A DNA stretch of 64,000 bases from Isoetes taiwanensis (lineage: Eukaryota > Streptophyta > Lycopodiopsida > Isoetales > Isoetaceae). Positions 22,280 through 33,411 of this stretch are shown here, in pieces. A program made the translations under genes and the position numbers. How positions within the stretch are numbered: position 1 is the first letter of the stretch; every line of letters begins with the position of its first letter. The stretch is from assembly GCA_021234155.1 (NCBI GenBank), contig JAJEKV010000027.1, positions 11,358,716 through 11,422,715 of the forward strand. Reading direction: 5' to 3'. A model generated the notes under the pieces. That model made no database searches, had not been told where the DNA came from, and saw only the letters and a program-made list of their open reading frames with translations.

Positions 22280-22343
22280 GAAGTCCAATGGATAAGCTTT
22301 GCTAGACGCAAGAAGTCCAATGGATAAGCTTTGCTAGACGTAA
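22280..22343 (+). repeat. 32-bp tandem duplication
   Basis: GAAGTCCAATGGATAAGC and the next 14 bases occur twice, with one or two differences. Confidence 0.85.
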
Positions 22344-23520
22344 AATCAGTTCGGTTCATAAATGATGGCGAACCAAATTAGTTGTATGGTCAAAATGTTA
22401 GTCTGGTAAATTGTTAGATATGGTCATGGAATTTTAGATGAAATTTACTTTCAAACAAATGAAATTTTACTAACATGAAGTGAATCCAAGGCTAATATTG
22501 TCGAAAAATAAGAAAACGAGCAATAATATATATGGAGGAATCATTAGCGAGTGGTTGATGGAATGGAAGGTCAACGTGTGTTCAATCTTTGACCGAAGTA
22601 AATAGTAAGACCTGGTCAATCACAATTGTACGTTGAAATACCGACAATGTAAATTACTTTGTGCAAGTGTCGTCGTACCAGAAATGCATGCACTTATCAG
22701 AGTAACGCAAGTGATTGGCGAGGCTGCAGTTCAGACAACCCTTATGAGCAGGCAAGTAAATCAAAGGGGTTTTTTTCTTTGGCACTCCTCAAGCAAATTT
22801 CCCGATTTAAATATTTCCACTCCTGATTCATGTGTTGCTTCTTGGCTACACAATAAGCACGGATGTGCATGGCTCTGTAAATACCTTCTGTTTACTGTTT
22901 ATGCATTTTCCTTTTAAAGCTTTAGTTCAACACAGCGTTTCCTTCTTGTAGGTTCTAATTGAACCTACAACAGCTCCTTCAATAGGGTATGTTGTTTCTG
23001 TTTATACTTTTTTCTACTGCAAAAGTCTCCAAAGGTTAGGTCATCAGATTTATACATTATATGCTCTTTCCAATGCTCCTATTGATTAAAGATACAAACA
23101 AGGATTTGTTAATTGAAGGTTCCTAATACTATTTAGGGAAGACAATGTCAATATCTATTCATAGCCCTAGGTGATAATAATAGTACTGTGTGAACAGTCA
23201 ATTTCTTATGTGTGATAATAATAGTACTGCATGGACAGTCAATTTCTTATGTGAATGGACTAGTCCGTAGTGCTTTACCATAGCTTTTAAAAATATTTAT
23301 GCATTCAGTTGATGTAAATCCATTTTGGGGGCAATTCCCTTGGGTTATGCATTGATTAAGCTAAAGTGATTCAGCTAAGATCCAAAAGGACATGCTCAGA
23401 CATGATCTTAGTTCTTAGGTTTAGCAGGGTGTCCATGCAGCCCTTCATTTTTCCAAAGCTGTTTATTATGCGGTGGTACACTAGTCATTAATTTCGATGT
23501 GCCATTTTCAATGCCTGCCC
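22344..23520. other. Spacer upstream of the first PME
   Basis: No gene is recognised. A 41-bp direct duplication (GTGATAATAATAGTACTG...) lies at 23171-23252. A frame at 22633-22917 is unlike any family I know. Confidence 0.4.
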
Positions 23521-23540
23521 AGAAAGCCAAATCTCAAAAT

Positions 23541-23600
23541 TGGGGCCCATCGATGATGTTGCATGCTCACCTTTCATTTGTCTTTTTTCTTTTTATCACT
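23541..23600 (+). promoter_or_regulatory. Conserved promoter block of the first PME
   Basis: GGGGCCCATCGATGATGTTG followed about 25 bases on by TTCTTTTTATCACT resembles the block upstream of the third PME at 36359-36416. GGCCCA words are site-II-like, and the TTTTTAT may serve as a TATA box. The ATG follows at 23692. Confidence 0.45.
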
Positions 23601-23691
23601 CCTGAAACTACAAAGCCTACCAGATTTTCTTCTGATCAAGATTCAGAGCAGCTAATATGCTTGCACTTGTTGGACCAATTTAAGGAACATT

Positions 23692-25365
23692 ATGCCTATG
23701 ATTCATGTCTCTACTGCATTCATATTCCTGCATTTGTGCTCTGCACTAAAATTACTACCCAATTCTGCACAGGAGTTGGTTAATGATGCTTGTAGAGAGA
23801 CAAGATATCCTGATCTCTGTGTCTCTTCACTTTCCAAGCACCAACTTGACTTTAATGAGAGTTATTCAAGTGCTTCAATTGCTTGCCAAATTGGAATGAA
23901 AGCAGCTGCTTCACAGATTGAAAATGTAGTTAGTTTGGTACAAAATTCTATGGTATCTAAGCAGGGGCAAGAGAAAGCAACATTAGACTTCTGCTCACAG
24001 ATACTTTCAGAGGCTCATAATGCTCTCAAATCTTCCATGTCGAAAATCGGCAACTACATCGCACCGGAGGATGCAGGCAGTGATGATATATGGACCTGGA
24101 TGAGTGCAGTAGTGACAGCACATACAAGCTGCATGGATGAGCTGCAAAATTTAGGGGGATCTAGCCCTGAGCCATTGCAGGAGAATGCCAGTATCTTGCA
24201 AAAGGAGCTCAGCAATTTACTAACATTGTTTGTGGCAATGAGAAAGGTTTCTTTGTCTCAACATATGCAGTCTGGATATGGTAAGAGGAAGCTGCTGAGA
24301 TCTGGTGATGAAAGTTTCTTGCCTTTCAAATTAAATGATGGCCTCCCTGTTTGGATACCGCCGCAGCGCCGGCGCCATCTCCTCCAGGCCACTACTCCCA
24401 CCATAGTTGTGGCTCAGGATGGAACTGGATGGTTTGGCACCATCCAGCAGGCTGTAAATGCTGCCTCTCCTGGTAATGTCATCTATGTCAAAAAGGGAGT
24501 ATACTATGAGTATATTGATGTCCCCTCAAGACTGTATAACTTGGTGATAATGGGTGATGGTATGGACCAGACCATTATTACTGGCAATAGATACTATGCC
24601 CAAGTTGGAACTACATACAACACCTCTACTGTTGGTAAGTTTGTCCCTCTCTTGTTAATTAAGTATGCTTCATGCTTATATGTAGATACTTAACTTACAT
24701 CCTTTGCAGTCATTAGAGCCTTTGGATTTATAGGCAAGTACCTGACCATTCAAAACACAGCTGGTCCTGAAAGCCGCCAAGCAGTGGCATTGCTAGTAGT
24801 TGCTGATCAAGTGGCTTTTTACAAGTGCTCATTTCTTGGATACCAAGATACCCTTTACACATTCTCCTACCGACAATTTTATAGGGAATGCCATATTGAA
24901 GGCACAGTAGATTTTATTTTTGGAAATGCAGCAGCAATTTTTCAGCAGTGTTCATTATGGGCAAGACAAAGCGCTAGTGATAACATAATAACTGCACAAG
25001 GGCGCACAGATCCTAACCAAAACACAGGCTTATCAATGCAGCAATGCTGGATTGATGGGGCTTCAGTAACCTATTTAGGGCGGCCATGGAAAGATTATTC
25101 CAGGACAGTGTTTTTGCAATCAGGCCTCACTTGGGTTGTGAGTCCACATGGTTGGCTTCAATGGGGAGATGCTTATTTGAGGGCCTTGACAGTGTATTAT
25201 GGTGAATATGGGAACTTTGGTGATGGAGCAATTGCATCTAGTCGCGTGTGGTGGAGCAAGGCACTTAGTATGGATGAGGCATCTCAATTTGCTGTTGGAG
25301 CTTTCCTTGGAGGGGATCAATGGTTGCCTTCTACCGGAATCACTTATCAATCTGGTCTATTCTGA
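23692..25365 (+). CDS. Pectin methylesterase (type I, with PMEI-like pro-region), gene 1
   Basis: Exons 23692-24634 and 24710-25365 (75-bp GT-AG intron) give 532 residues with no interruption. A signal peptide (HVSTAFIFLHLCSALKLLPN) precedes a PMEI-like pro-region (DACRETRYPDLCVSSL ... WTWMSAVVTAHTSCMDEL). The processing-type motif RRRHLLQ follows, then the catalytic domain starting TIVVAQDGTG. PME signatures are all present: GVYYEYIDV, QAVALLV, YQDTLYTF, GTVDFIFGNA and YLGRPWKDYSRT, including both catalytic aspartates and the arginine. The enzyme de-esterifies homogalacturonan in the cell wall, and the pro-region is thought to keep it inactive during secretion (family knowledge). First of three tandem paralogues in the same direction. 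Confidence 0.95.
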
Positions 25366-26847
25366 TCAATAAACTCGTTTACATTGCATAGATAGGAAGA
25401 AAAAAAATTACACTTCAAATATTTGCAATTGGAAGAGGAGACTTCCTTCATGATTTTACTCTTATTTGTCATATTATACTTGAAAGAAAATAAACTGTCA
25501 CTACAGTTTTCCATTTTTTGTTTTCCCTTTGTGGACAAAACAACACTGTTATGTGTCACATTACGGGCTCAACGATGTAAGCTTTAGAATATGCCAATGT
25601 TTATTTATTTCATTTTATGTTGGCCTTCAGGAACAAACTAACAGTTAGTTTCATTTTAACCAGTTTGGTATGTGGGCACATCAAGGACTGGTGAACTTGT
25701 AAAATGTCTAAATAAAACAATGCCAAGAAATAAATAAATAAACGACAGGCTAGAGGGTACAAATTAGTCAAATGTTAGTGTACTCTCATTGAGGGTCATA
25801 AGAAAAATGTAGAAAAAATGGCTTAAAATAGTTCCACATCAAGGGCCCAAGAACAGTTTGCTCTTCTCTTTACTTCGGATACATAAGGTCCCAATAAGTA
25901 CTTGTCAATGTAAGAATTCACATGCATGGGTTTCATAAAGTAGTGACCTGTACTTACCATAAATGATAATGACACAACTATTTCCATACACATGGAATCG
26001 AATGTATACCAAAAAAATAATAATAGTAACGAATTTCAGAATGGTAGTAGATGTTTGATGAGGAATTTGAAACCAAATATGACATTTTCAATAACTAAGA
26101 ACAATGTTAAATATTCCAAATGTTTACTTCAAAAAAGTCTATCATGTGGTAGTAGGGAATAAGTAAAAATGCATAAGATAGTAGCAAATATGAACAATAG
26201 AATAGAATAGAATAGTTTTTTAAACCATAAAAAACAATAAAAGAACCATATGAACCATATGAAAAAGCAATAAAAGGATTATGGATACAATAATAAAAGA
26301 AAGTTGTTATTGTTGGTTCAACAATAGAAGATGATGAGCATCTAGCACCAAAGGATGTATAAAACCAGCATGTACAGAAGGTGCATCAAGAAGCATTTCA
26401 AGTGTGAAATGCAATGGTAATGTCAAATAATGATTCCTAATCATCACAAGAGTAGGACATTCCAGAAGTGTATGGTGGTTGTTGCCCCCATTGAGCAACA
26501 TACTGATGTTTGTTTCTATTTGAGTTCTTAGATTTTGCAGATTGAAGACCTTGATAGGGGACATTGATATTCAAGTCAAATATGGGAAAAGGGAACTTAC
26601 TTTGCAAGTCAAACTATGCACTAGAAGACTCTGGGTTATTTGAAGTTTGGAAGATGCCTATATGGAAATTAGAAGTCACTATGTTGAAGTTTGGAAGACC
26701 CCTTGCAAAATGTTAGCATCATCTTGGTCCATTTATTTCCATTCCCTATTCATTCTTGGGCTTACCCCTTGCTACATACTATAACCCCAAGTCATTATTC
26801 CCATTCTCACACTCATACCTTATTTCTATCCCATGGTCACCATATCA
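25366..26847. other. AT-rich intergenic, no gene
   Basis: PME gene 1's 3' UTR, then AT-rich sequence with an AATAG run near 26200. AAGTTTGGAAGA is repeated near 26640 and 26690. No 5' LTR is seen before the gypsy coding region. Confidence 0.45.
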
Positions 26848-26850
26848 AAT

Positions 26851-27895
26851 GAAGCTATATTTTGCAGCCACGAAGAAAGGCGAGAATGCCCGACTTATGT
26901 ATGCCACCTTGAAGCTGAAGGGAGCGGCGGCTGCATGGTGGGACATTCACACCGAGAATGGTCAGAAGCTGCGTACTTGGAGGGAATTTTGTCATTTATT
27001 CCGACAGGAGTATGCACCTCATTATGACCGGCGACATGCGCTCATACAGCTGAAGGAGCTCACTCAGACAGGGTCTCTGTGAGATTATGTGACGGAGCTG
27101 AGGGCGCTCTTTTCGCGTTTACCCGAGATTACTGCAGGGATGCGCGTGGATCATTTTATAAATGGTCTACGGGATGCTAGCATTCGCATGCATTTGCTGC
27201 AGGCTGAACCTGCTGACTTTGAGTTGGCTGTGGAGATGGCCAGGAAACTAGTAGGTAGGGAAGAATCCAAGAAGGCTCAGAACTTTGCTAATTAGAAGGC
27301 AAAGAGGGCCGGGGAAAACTCCCAGGGATCTGCTCCCTCTAAGAAGCAGAAGAATGATTCTAAAGATAAGGATAAGGCCGCCGGGGGCAAGGTCAAGGAA
27401 GGTGACGCGAAAACAGATAAGTCTAAGGGGTGTTATCGTTGTGGGGTGGTCGGACACTTTGCCCGAGAATGTACAAAGCCTCGCAAGAAAGTTTTGGCCA
27501 GCACTGCAAAGGTAAATGATAAGCCGGAAGTAAAGGCGTTATCAGTTATCGCTCGAGAAGAGATGGCAAGCCTTACTCCACGCTCTTATGCAGATAAAGT
27601 TATCAGATTGTTAGGTAGAATCAATGGTAGAAACGTGGTTGTTTTAGTTGATTCTGGAAGCACTCATAACTTTATTTCTGCAGATCTAGCACATGATCTA
27701 GGGCTGGAATTGAACGAGGTGGCTCCATACGTGATCGAGTCTGAGGCCAGGCCACAAACTCAGTGTCATAATGAGCAAGCACGGGGTGTTTGTTTGGAGT
27801 TGTTGGACACAGAGTCCCGGGTTGTAACATCTATGTCCATAGATTTAGACATCGCTCAGTTAAAGCGATATGATGTCGAGGTTTACCGCATGTAG
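26851..27895 (+). pseudogene. Gypsy gag and protease
   Basis: Gag residues KGAAAAWWDIHTENG and EFCHLFRQEYAPHYDRRHA are followed by a TGA at 27079, by YVTELRALFSRLPEI, and by a TAG at 27293. A lysine-rich linker leads to the zinc knuckle CYRCGVVGHFAREC (C-x2-C-x4-H-x4-C, near 27432). The protease has VVVLVDSGSTHNFISA, with the active DSG intact near 27650. The frame ends at TAG 27893. Confidence 0.85.
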
Positions 27896-27909
27896 AGCCT
27901 AGTAAGCTC

Positions 27910-29328
27910 ATGTCAGCCACTCAGGCTAAAATTTTTTTCAAAGTTAATACAAATGTTTTTTCTTTGATGTACTTGAGAAAAGATGATTTGATTGTCAAAT
28001 CGTGTAACTCATTGGTGGTTAACACCGGAGTAAACTTTGAGGTAGACCAAAGACTAAAAGATCTTTTGCATACCTTTAAGGATGTTTTTCCAGAAGAGTT
28101 ACCTGAGGGACCACCACCCTCGCGGGGTGTCGAGCACGAAATTAAGCTTGAACATGGGCTCAAGCCCATGGCACATGCTCCCTACCGATTAAGTCCTCTA
28201 GAACTTGAAGAGGTTAAAAAGCAAGTGAGAGAATTGTTAAGCAAAGGTTTTGTACGACCAAGTAAATCACCTTTTGCGAGTCTCGTTTTGCTTGTTAAGA
28301 AAAAGGACGGTACTATGCGGATGTGCATAGATTACCGGGCATTTAACAAGGCAACTGTAAAGGATAGATATCCTTTACCCCGGGTCGATGATATTCTGGA
28401 TCATCTTAGGGGTGCCAAATGGTTTACCAAGATCGACCTCCGCAGTGGATATCATCCGATTAGGATTCGGGAAGGGGAGGAACCTAAAACTGCATTCAGA
28501 ACTCATCAAGGGCATTATGAGTTTCTGGTTATGCCGTTTGGGCTTACGAATGCGCCCGCAACATTTATGCGGCTAATGAATCAAGTGTTCTCTGAGCATT
28601 TGGACAAGTTTGTCGAGGTCTTTTTAGATGCTATTCTCATCTCTTCGCAAATTGTTGAAGAACATTTCGCTCATTTGGAACACATTCTTCGAATTTTGCG
28701 GGACCACAAGCTCTATGCCAAGATTTCCAAATGTGATTTCTTTAAGCAGCGAGTGGCCTATTGGGGACATATCCTGTCTGGTGACGGTGTGTCCCCAGCC
28801 AAGGTACAAGTGGTACAGGAATGGCTCCCGCCAGAAAATGTTTCGAAGTTATGCAGTTTTCTGGGGTTAGCCACGTACTACCGTAAATTTGTACCTAAAT
28901 TTTCTAAAGTTGTTGCTCCTCTCACTGATCTTTTGAAGAAAGATCACGATTTTGTGTGGGGGAGAGAGCAGCAAGAGGCGTTTCGGCACATTAAGGACTT
29001 GCTGCTGAGCAGTCCTGTGCTAAAAGTGCCAGATTTGAATCAAGCATTTGAGGTCTATACTGACGCTTGTGGCCAAGCGTTAGGAGCAGTACTAATGCAG
29101 CAGGGTCATGTAGTGGCTTATGAAAGTCAGAAACTAAGTCTTGCGGAAAGGAACTACACAACTTATGAGCAAGAGTTGCTAGCCATTGTGCATGCGTTAA
29201 AGCCGTGGAGGCACTACTTATGTAGTGGGACGAGCCAAGAGCTGCGCAAGTTTATCGTCTATACTGACCATAAACCATTGAGGTTCTTGCAAAGTCAAGC
29301 CGAAATTAGCCCGAGACAGGCTAGGTAG
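27910..29328 (+). pseudogene. Gypsy reverse transcriptase and RNase H
   Basis: The 472-residue frame includes KKKDGTMRMCIDYRAFNKAT, DRYPLPRVDDILDHL, FTKIDLRSGYHPI and YEFLVMPFGLTNAPATF. The active-site loop reads VFLDAILI. The second aspartate of the usual FLDD is alanine (GCT, 28630-28632), which should abolish polymerase activity. RNase H follows with YTDACGQALGAVL and YTDHKPLRFLQ. The frame stops at 29326. Confidence 0.9.
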
Positions 29329-29442
29329 GTAGACTTCCTCCATGAATTCCATTTTCCATTGAGCATACGCCTGGCAAAAATAATCCAGTTGACGATGCGT
29401 TATCAAGGGTTAAATATATAAACATGTTAACAACTTTAGCAA

Positions 29443-30720
29443 GTGATCTTATACAAAGGATCAAGGATGCTTACCCATAGGATCAGCAAGATCCGGCGAT
29501 GGTCAAGCTCGGGGAGTTGTGGACTGAGCAAGAGGGTTTGCACTTCTATAAGGGAAGGATTTATGTTCCTTCAAGTGGGGACCTTAGGGAGTCAATTCTA
29601 CGTGAGCACCATGACACTCCACAAGCTGGGCATGGAGGTGAATGGAAGACATATGAATTGGTAAAGAGGTTCTATTACTGGCCAGAGTTGCAAGATCAAG
29701 TCAAGGATCACTGCTTGATGTGTCAAGTGCTGAAGGCGGATCATGGGAAAACTCCGGGATTGTTACAACCCCTCCCTATACCAAATGAATGCCGGAAAGC
29801 GTGAGTATGGACTTTATAGTCGCATTACCTAGAACAGCTAGGCAACATACTCAAATTTTGGTCGTAGTGGATCGGCTAACCAAGTATGCTAAGTCCATAG
29901 CATTAAAAGGGGAGGCTACAGGGCATGACGTAGCAGTTGCCTATATGCAGCACGTATTCCCAAGCTTCGGACTTCCCTTGTCCATTGTAAGTGATCGGGA
30001 CACTAAGTTCACGGGTCACTTCTGGAGAGATCTCATGAAAGGATTGAGGATCCGATTATACATGAGCAGTGGTAATCATCCACAAACGGATGGGCAAACT
30101 GAGCGCATAAACATGATCTTAGAGGACATGTTGCGAAGTTTTGTCCACGAGAAGCAGTCTAGGTGGGAAGATTATTTACCCTATCTAGAGTTTGCTTACA
30201 ATAATAGCACAAGGGAATTTGGATGACTCCCTTTGTGGCTATGATGGGCTGAAACCCAAGAGCTTATTCTGGTATGCATAAGTACTTTAGAACCGAAGTT
30301 GTAGTACACATGCTTCATGATATGGATGCAATCCTGCGGCAATGCAAGCAAGCGTTGCGAAAAGCTCAAGATAGGGCACGAGCGTCTGCTAATCAGCATA
30401 GAAGTGATACCTCTTATGCGGAAGGTGATTATGTTTTCCTGCGGATCGTTTATCCTTCGGCATTAAGAATTAACACACTACGGCCTTTAACCAAAGGTCG
30501 GGTGCCTAAACTTACTCCGCTATATGCTGGGCCTTTTAGGATACTAAAAGGATCGGGGAAAGAGCATACGAGTTGAACTTACCACATGAAGTAGGGATCC
30601 TCTGTGTAACGCCAGAACGTCTTCTGGATAAAAGTGTTCGACAGCCGCGCAATAGAGATGTGGTAGAACATCTGGTTTAGTGGCAGGACTAGTCTCCTGA
30701 GGATGCCACCTGGGAGATGG
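29443..30720 (+). pseudogene. Gypsy integrase with chromodomain-like tail
   Basis: The frame is broken into 29499-29804, 29789-30226 and 30274-30576. The zinc-binding HHCC segment is visible (EHHDTPQAGHGGEW ... DHCLMCQ). The D,D-35-E core is present (SMDFIVALP, IVSDRDTKFTGHFW, QTDGQTERIN). Beyond 30590, other frames give VTPERLLDKSV and PEDATWEMERI, typical of the chromodomain tail of chromoviruses, but with stops in between. Confidence 0.8.
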
Positions 30721-30793
30721 AGAGAATTTGTGCAGCAGTTCCCTCATCTAAAGGATCAACCTTGAGGGCAAGGTCCAAAAGGAGGGGGAGGAA

Positions 30794-31728
30794 TGTTACA
30801 GGTGCTCCCAAGGGCATAGCCGGAATCGGGCCCTTGACGGACGTCCATGAGCACGGGGATACTATTGGTCGCGATTGTCGGGCAGTTGTGATTTAATGGG
30901 CCGTGTTGACTGTAACCAGTCTACGGTGACGGGATGCGGGGTAAATGGTGATAATGGCTAAGCAACGAGTAATGGGTTGCTAGGTGGGGCACTAATATTA
31001 CTAAGTATTAGTGTGGAAAGAGCTAGCGGGGTTGCGAAGGCAAGAGATTTATATGGGTGCATGGTTGGCAAAGTTATATTATTGCTAATGGGACTAGCAT
31101 GGGCACTAGGGGCTAAATGCATTAAAATATAAGAATGCAAAGTTAGCTATGGTTTTAAATAAACCATTAAAGATACACGTGGCATCAAACAGTTGGATGG
31201 GTCTTTATAAACCTGATATATATTAGAGAAGACGAAATCGTGGAAGATCCGGGCTGCCAGATCTCTAAGTTGAGCTGTAGAGCATGGAATTAGATCGAAC
31301 GAAAGCATCAGCTGGCCAGTTTTGGGCATCTGAGACTGCCAGTGAACTCAAGATGAGAGATTATAAAGCCTGCAGCAAGAATTCGAGCAGGGGAGGAAAT
31401 CGGGTCTTGGGAAAATAAGGGCCGATTCTACTAACCGAGATTGCTGTTGGATTTAATACTTGGGTTTGGAACTCGGATTTGCAGCCTAAGGCTGTGTTGG
31501 TGATCCCAAGGCAGATTGCTACTGCCAAGGATCAATTTGGGTTGAGCATCCGGTAGGTGCTTACCTCGGAAGGATTCTCTGAAGGAATCCGGGCTGCTGT
31601 GAAAACTTCACATAACAGCAAGCTAAAAGGGTCAGGTGGGGGATCAGGGATCCACGGTGTGGGCGGTTCTGACCGGCGTAGCAACACGGGCAAGGGTTTT
31701 CCTTTGGAAAAATTTTTGTGCTGTAACA
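30794..31728 (+). repeat. 3' LTR of the gypsy element
   Basis: It starts TGTTACAGGTGCTCCC just after a purine tract (AAAAGGAGGGGGAGGAA) and ends GCTGTAACA. The 935 bp match in length and layout the solo LTR at 45429-46366, with shared blocks (TGTTACAGGTGCT, TCCATGAGCACGGGG, AATCCGGGCTG). CCAAG at 31729 would be the target duplication, but its partner is lost with the 5' end. Confidence 0.8.
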
Positions 31729-32423
31729 CCAAGGAAATACATGCTATGTTTTCCCGAAAGCAAGCTTTGAACTTCCTATTCAAGATCTATAATTGTGTCA
31801 GGGTTGTTTGCCTAGCCGTGTGAACATTGATATTCTCAATACAAAAGTTGGGTTTGGGTCGCATCCATTTCCTACTAATACTCGCAAAAAGCCAAAATCT
31901 AACGGTTTAGGGCTTAGCCATCTTTTAGGTTGAGCAACAAGACTTGTTTTTTCATTCGAATCTTGCCTTTATTGCAAAGGCAAATGTGGGATACAGCTTG
32001 TGTAGTTGGAGGAGTGAACACGATAGAAGGAACATTGGAGTTTCACCAAGTTTCTGTCATAAGCATGTTGTTTTGCAGGTTGAACTTATCATCAATGCTC
32101 TCCAAAGGATCTTTCCAAAGGTCGTGGTGCACCTTTAGTGGCCTCATGGTTTTAAAAGCCATGTTATGTATAGATACAAGTCAAAGTCAGAAGGCTTATT
32201 AGAACACGACATAAGATCCCTAGTCCCTACCAATGAGATAAAAAGGCCTTTCCCAACATGATATTAAAACTTTGCAAAGTATGTAGTAAAATCTCACTTG
32301 AATACAAGTATAGGTAACTTTGGGCTCTAATGTAGAAGAAGATGAACACAAGTGTGGGTAACTCTGGGCTCTAAAGCAGAAGAAGATGAAAACAAACAAT
32401 AATGCTTATAATGTTGCTCTATA
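31729..32423. other. Spacer, nothing recognised
   Basis: A small local duplication (ACAAGTNTGGGTAACTCTGGGCTCTAA-like, near 32300 and 32350) is the only structure I see. Confidence 0.4.
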
Positions 32424-32654
32424 GGCCCTACCAGTGTTGGGCAAAGTCCGGGGAACACTATAAACCAACAGGTTGAAATTGCAAATTTTTCGGTTAAGTT
32501 AGTGTATCGTAGGAATTTTTCCGGTAAGTCTTCTTATAGTTTTCTATTAAGACAATGGACATTTCTGGTCTAAACATAAGATATCCGACGGGTCAAAGTA
32601 ATCAGAGGAAATTTTCCGATAGGACCTAACAAATTTGCCAACACTTGGGCCTAC
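32424..32654 (+). mobile_element. hAT-like MITE, 215 bp
   Basis: The body 32432-32646 begins CAGTGTTGGGCAAAG and ends TTTGCCAACACTT, imperfect terminal inverted repeats of the hAT type. It is flanked by GGCCCTAC (32424-32431) and GGGCCTAC (32647-32654), an 8-bp target duplication with one mismatch. Confidence 0.65.
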
Positions 32655-32660
32655 GCCACT

Positions 32661-32688
32661 CAATTCAATTCAATTCAATTCAATTCAA
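32661..32688 (+). repeat. (CAATT)n microsatellite
   Basis: Five tandem CAATT units follow directly after the MITE. Confidence 0.9.
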
Positions 32689-33411
32689 GTAGCAAATGAT
32701 AAGGTAAATGATAAGGTAAATGGGACCATACAAAAAGCTGAATGTGAAAAGAACCAATTCGCCACCGACAGCAGGCAAAAGAGTCAACATCTAACGGTTT
32801 TAATGAAATCAGAGATTGGACGTGTTTCCTGTTGATGGATGGCAGTTATTCTTCGTGCACTGCAGAGTAAATGGAGTTTTGACGGCCAAAAAGAAAGAAA
32901 AAAAGGAGAAGAATCTATGGACAATCCAAACCAACGAACGTGTCTCTGTTATACGACCTGCTGTCAGGAGATAAAGGCTGTCAACGCGTTTCCCTGTGGA
33001 ACCTATTCGACGAAAAGCAATTTAACAAGTTTTTCTGTTACTGCTACAAACCCTGCTGCATATTACACTGGTGCAACATAGGTATGACTTCATTTTTTTT
33101 TATCGTGCAAAGTTGGAGATCTTAGACATGGCATTTATTTGTCTGAAGAGAAACAGGGCATTTAAATGCGACATCCTAACCTCTAAGAACGTGCATGTTC
33201 AAAAAAGCAGATTTCAAACGTAGGGACCCATGCTGACGTTGTGTACACACACCTTACCCTTGTCTCCTTACACCTATATTTTCACATGCATTTCAGAGCC
33301 TCTGTTCTCCTCCCACCATATCTAGATTTGGCACATTGAGCACCTAATTCTTTACTGATCTGACCGACAGATCGATAATCATCGGACCGCGCCAATTCTG
33401 CGAAGTCAGTA
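32689..33411. other. 5' flank of the second PME
   Basis: No gene is recognised. AAGGTAAATGAT is repeated twice near 32700-32720. The block shared by the promoters of PME genes 1 and 3 is not obvious here. Confidence 0.35.

Larger units (their letters stand above)
26848..31728 (+). mobile_element. Ty3/gypsy chromovirus-type retrotransposon, 5' truncated
   Basis: Gag, protease, reverse transcriptase, RNase H, integrase and a chromodomain-like tail occur in that order, followed by a 3' LTR (30794-31728). No 5' LTR or primer-binding site precedes the gag, which itself starts within its domain, so the left end is lost. The element lies between PME genes 1 and 2. Several stops, frameshifts and an altered RT active site show it is inactive. 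Confidence 0.9.

Noticed and set aside
26700-26850. A 5' LTR for the gypsy element
   Set aside because: No TGTTACAGG start or similarity to the 3' LTR is seen upstream of gag, and the gag domain itself is truncated.
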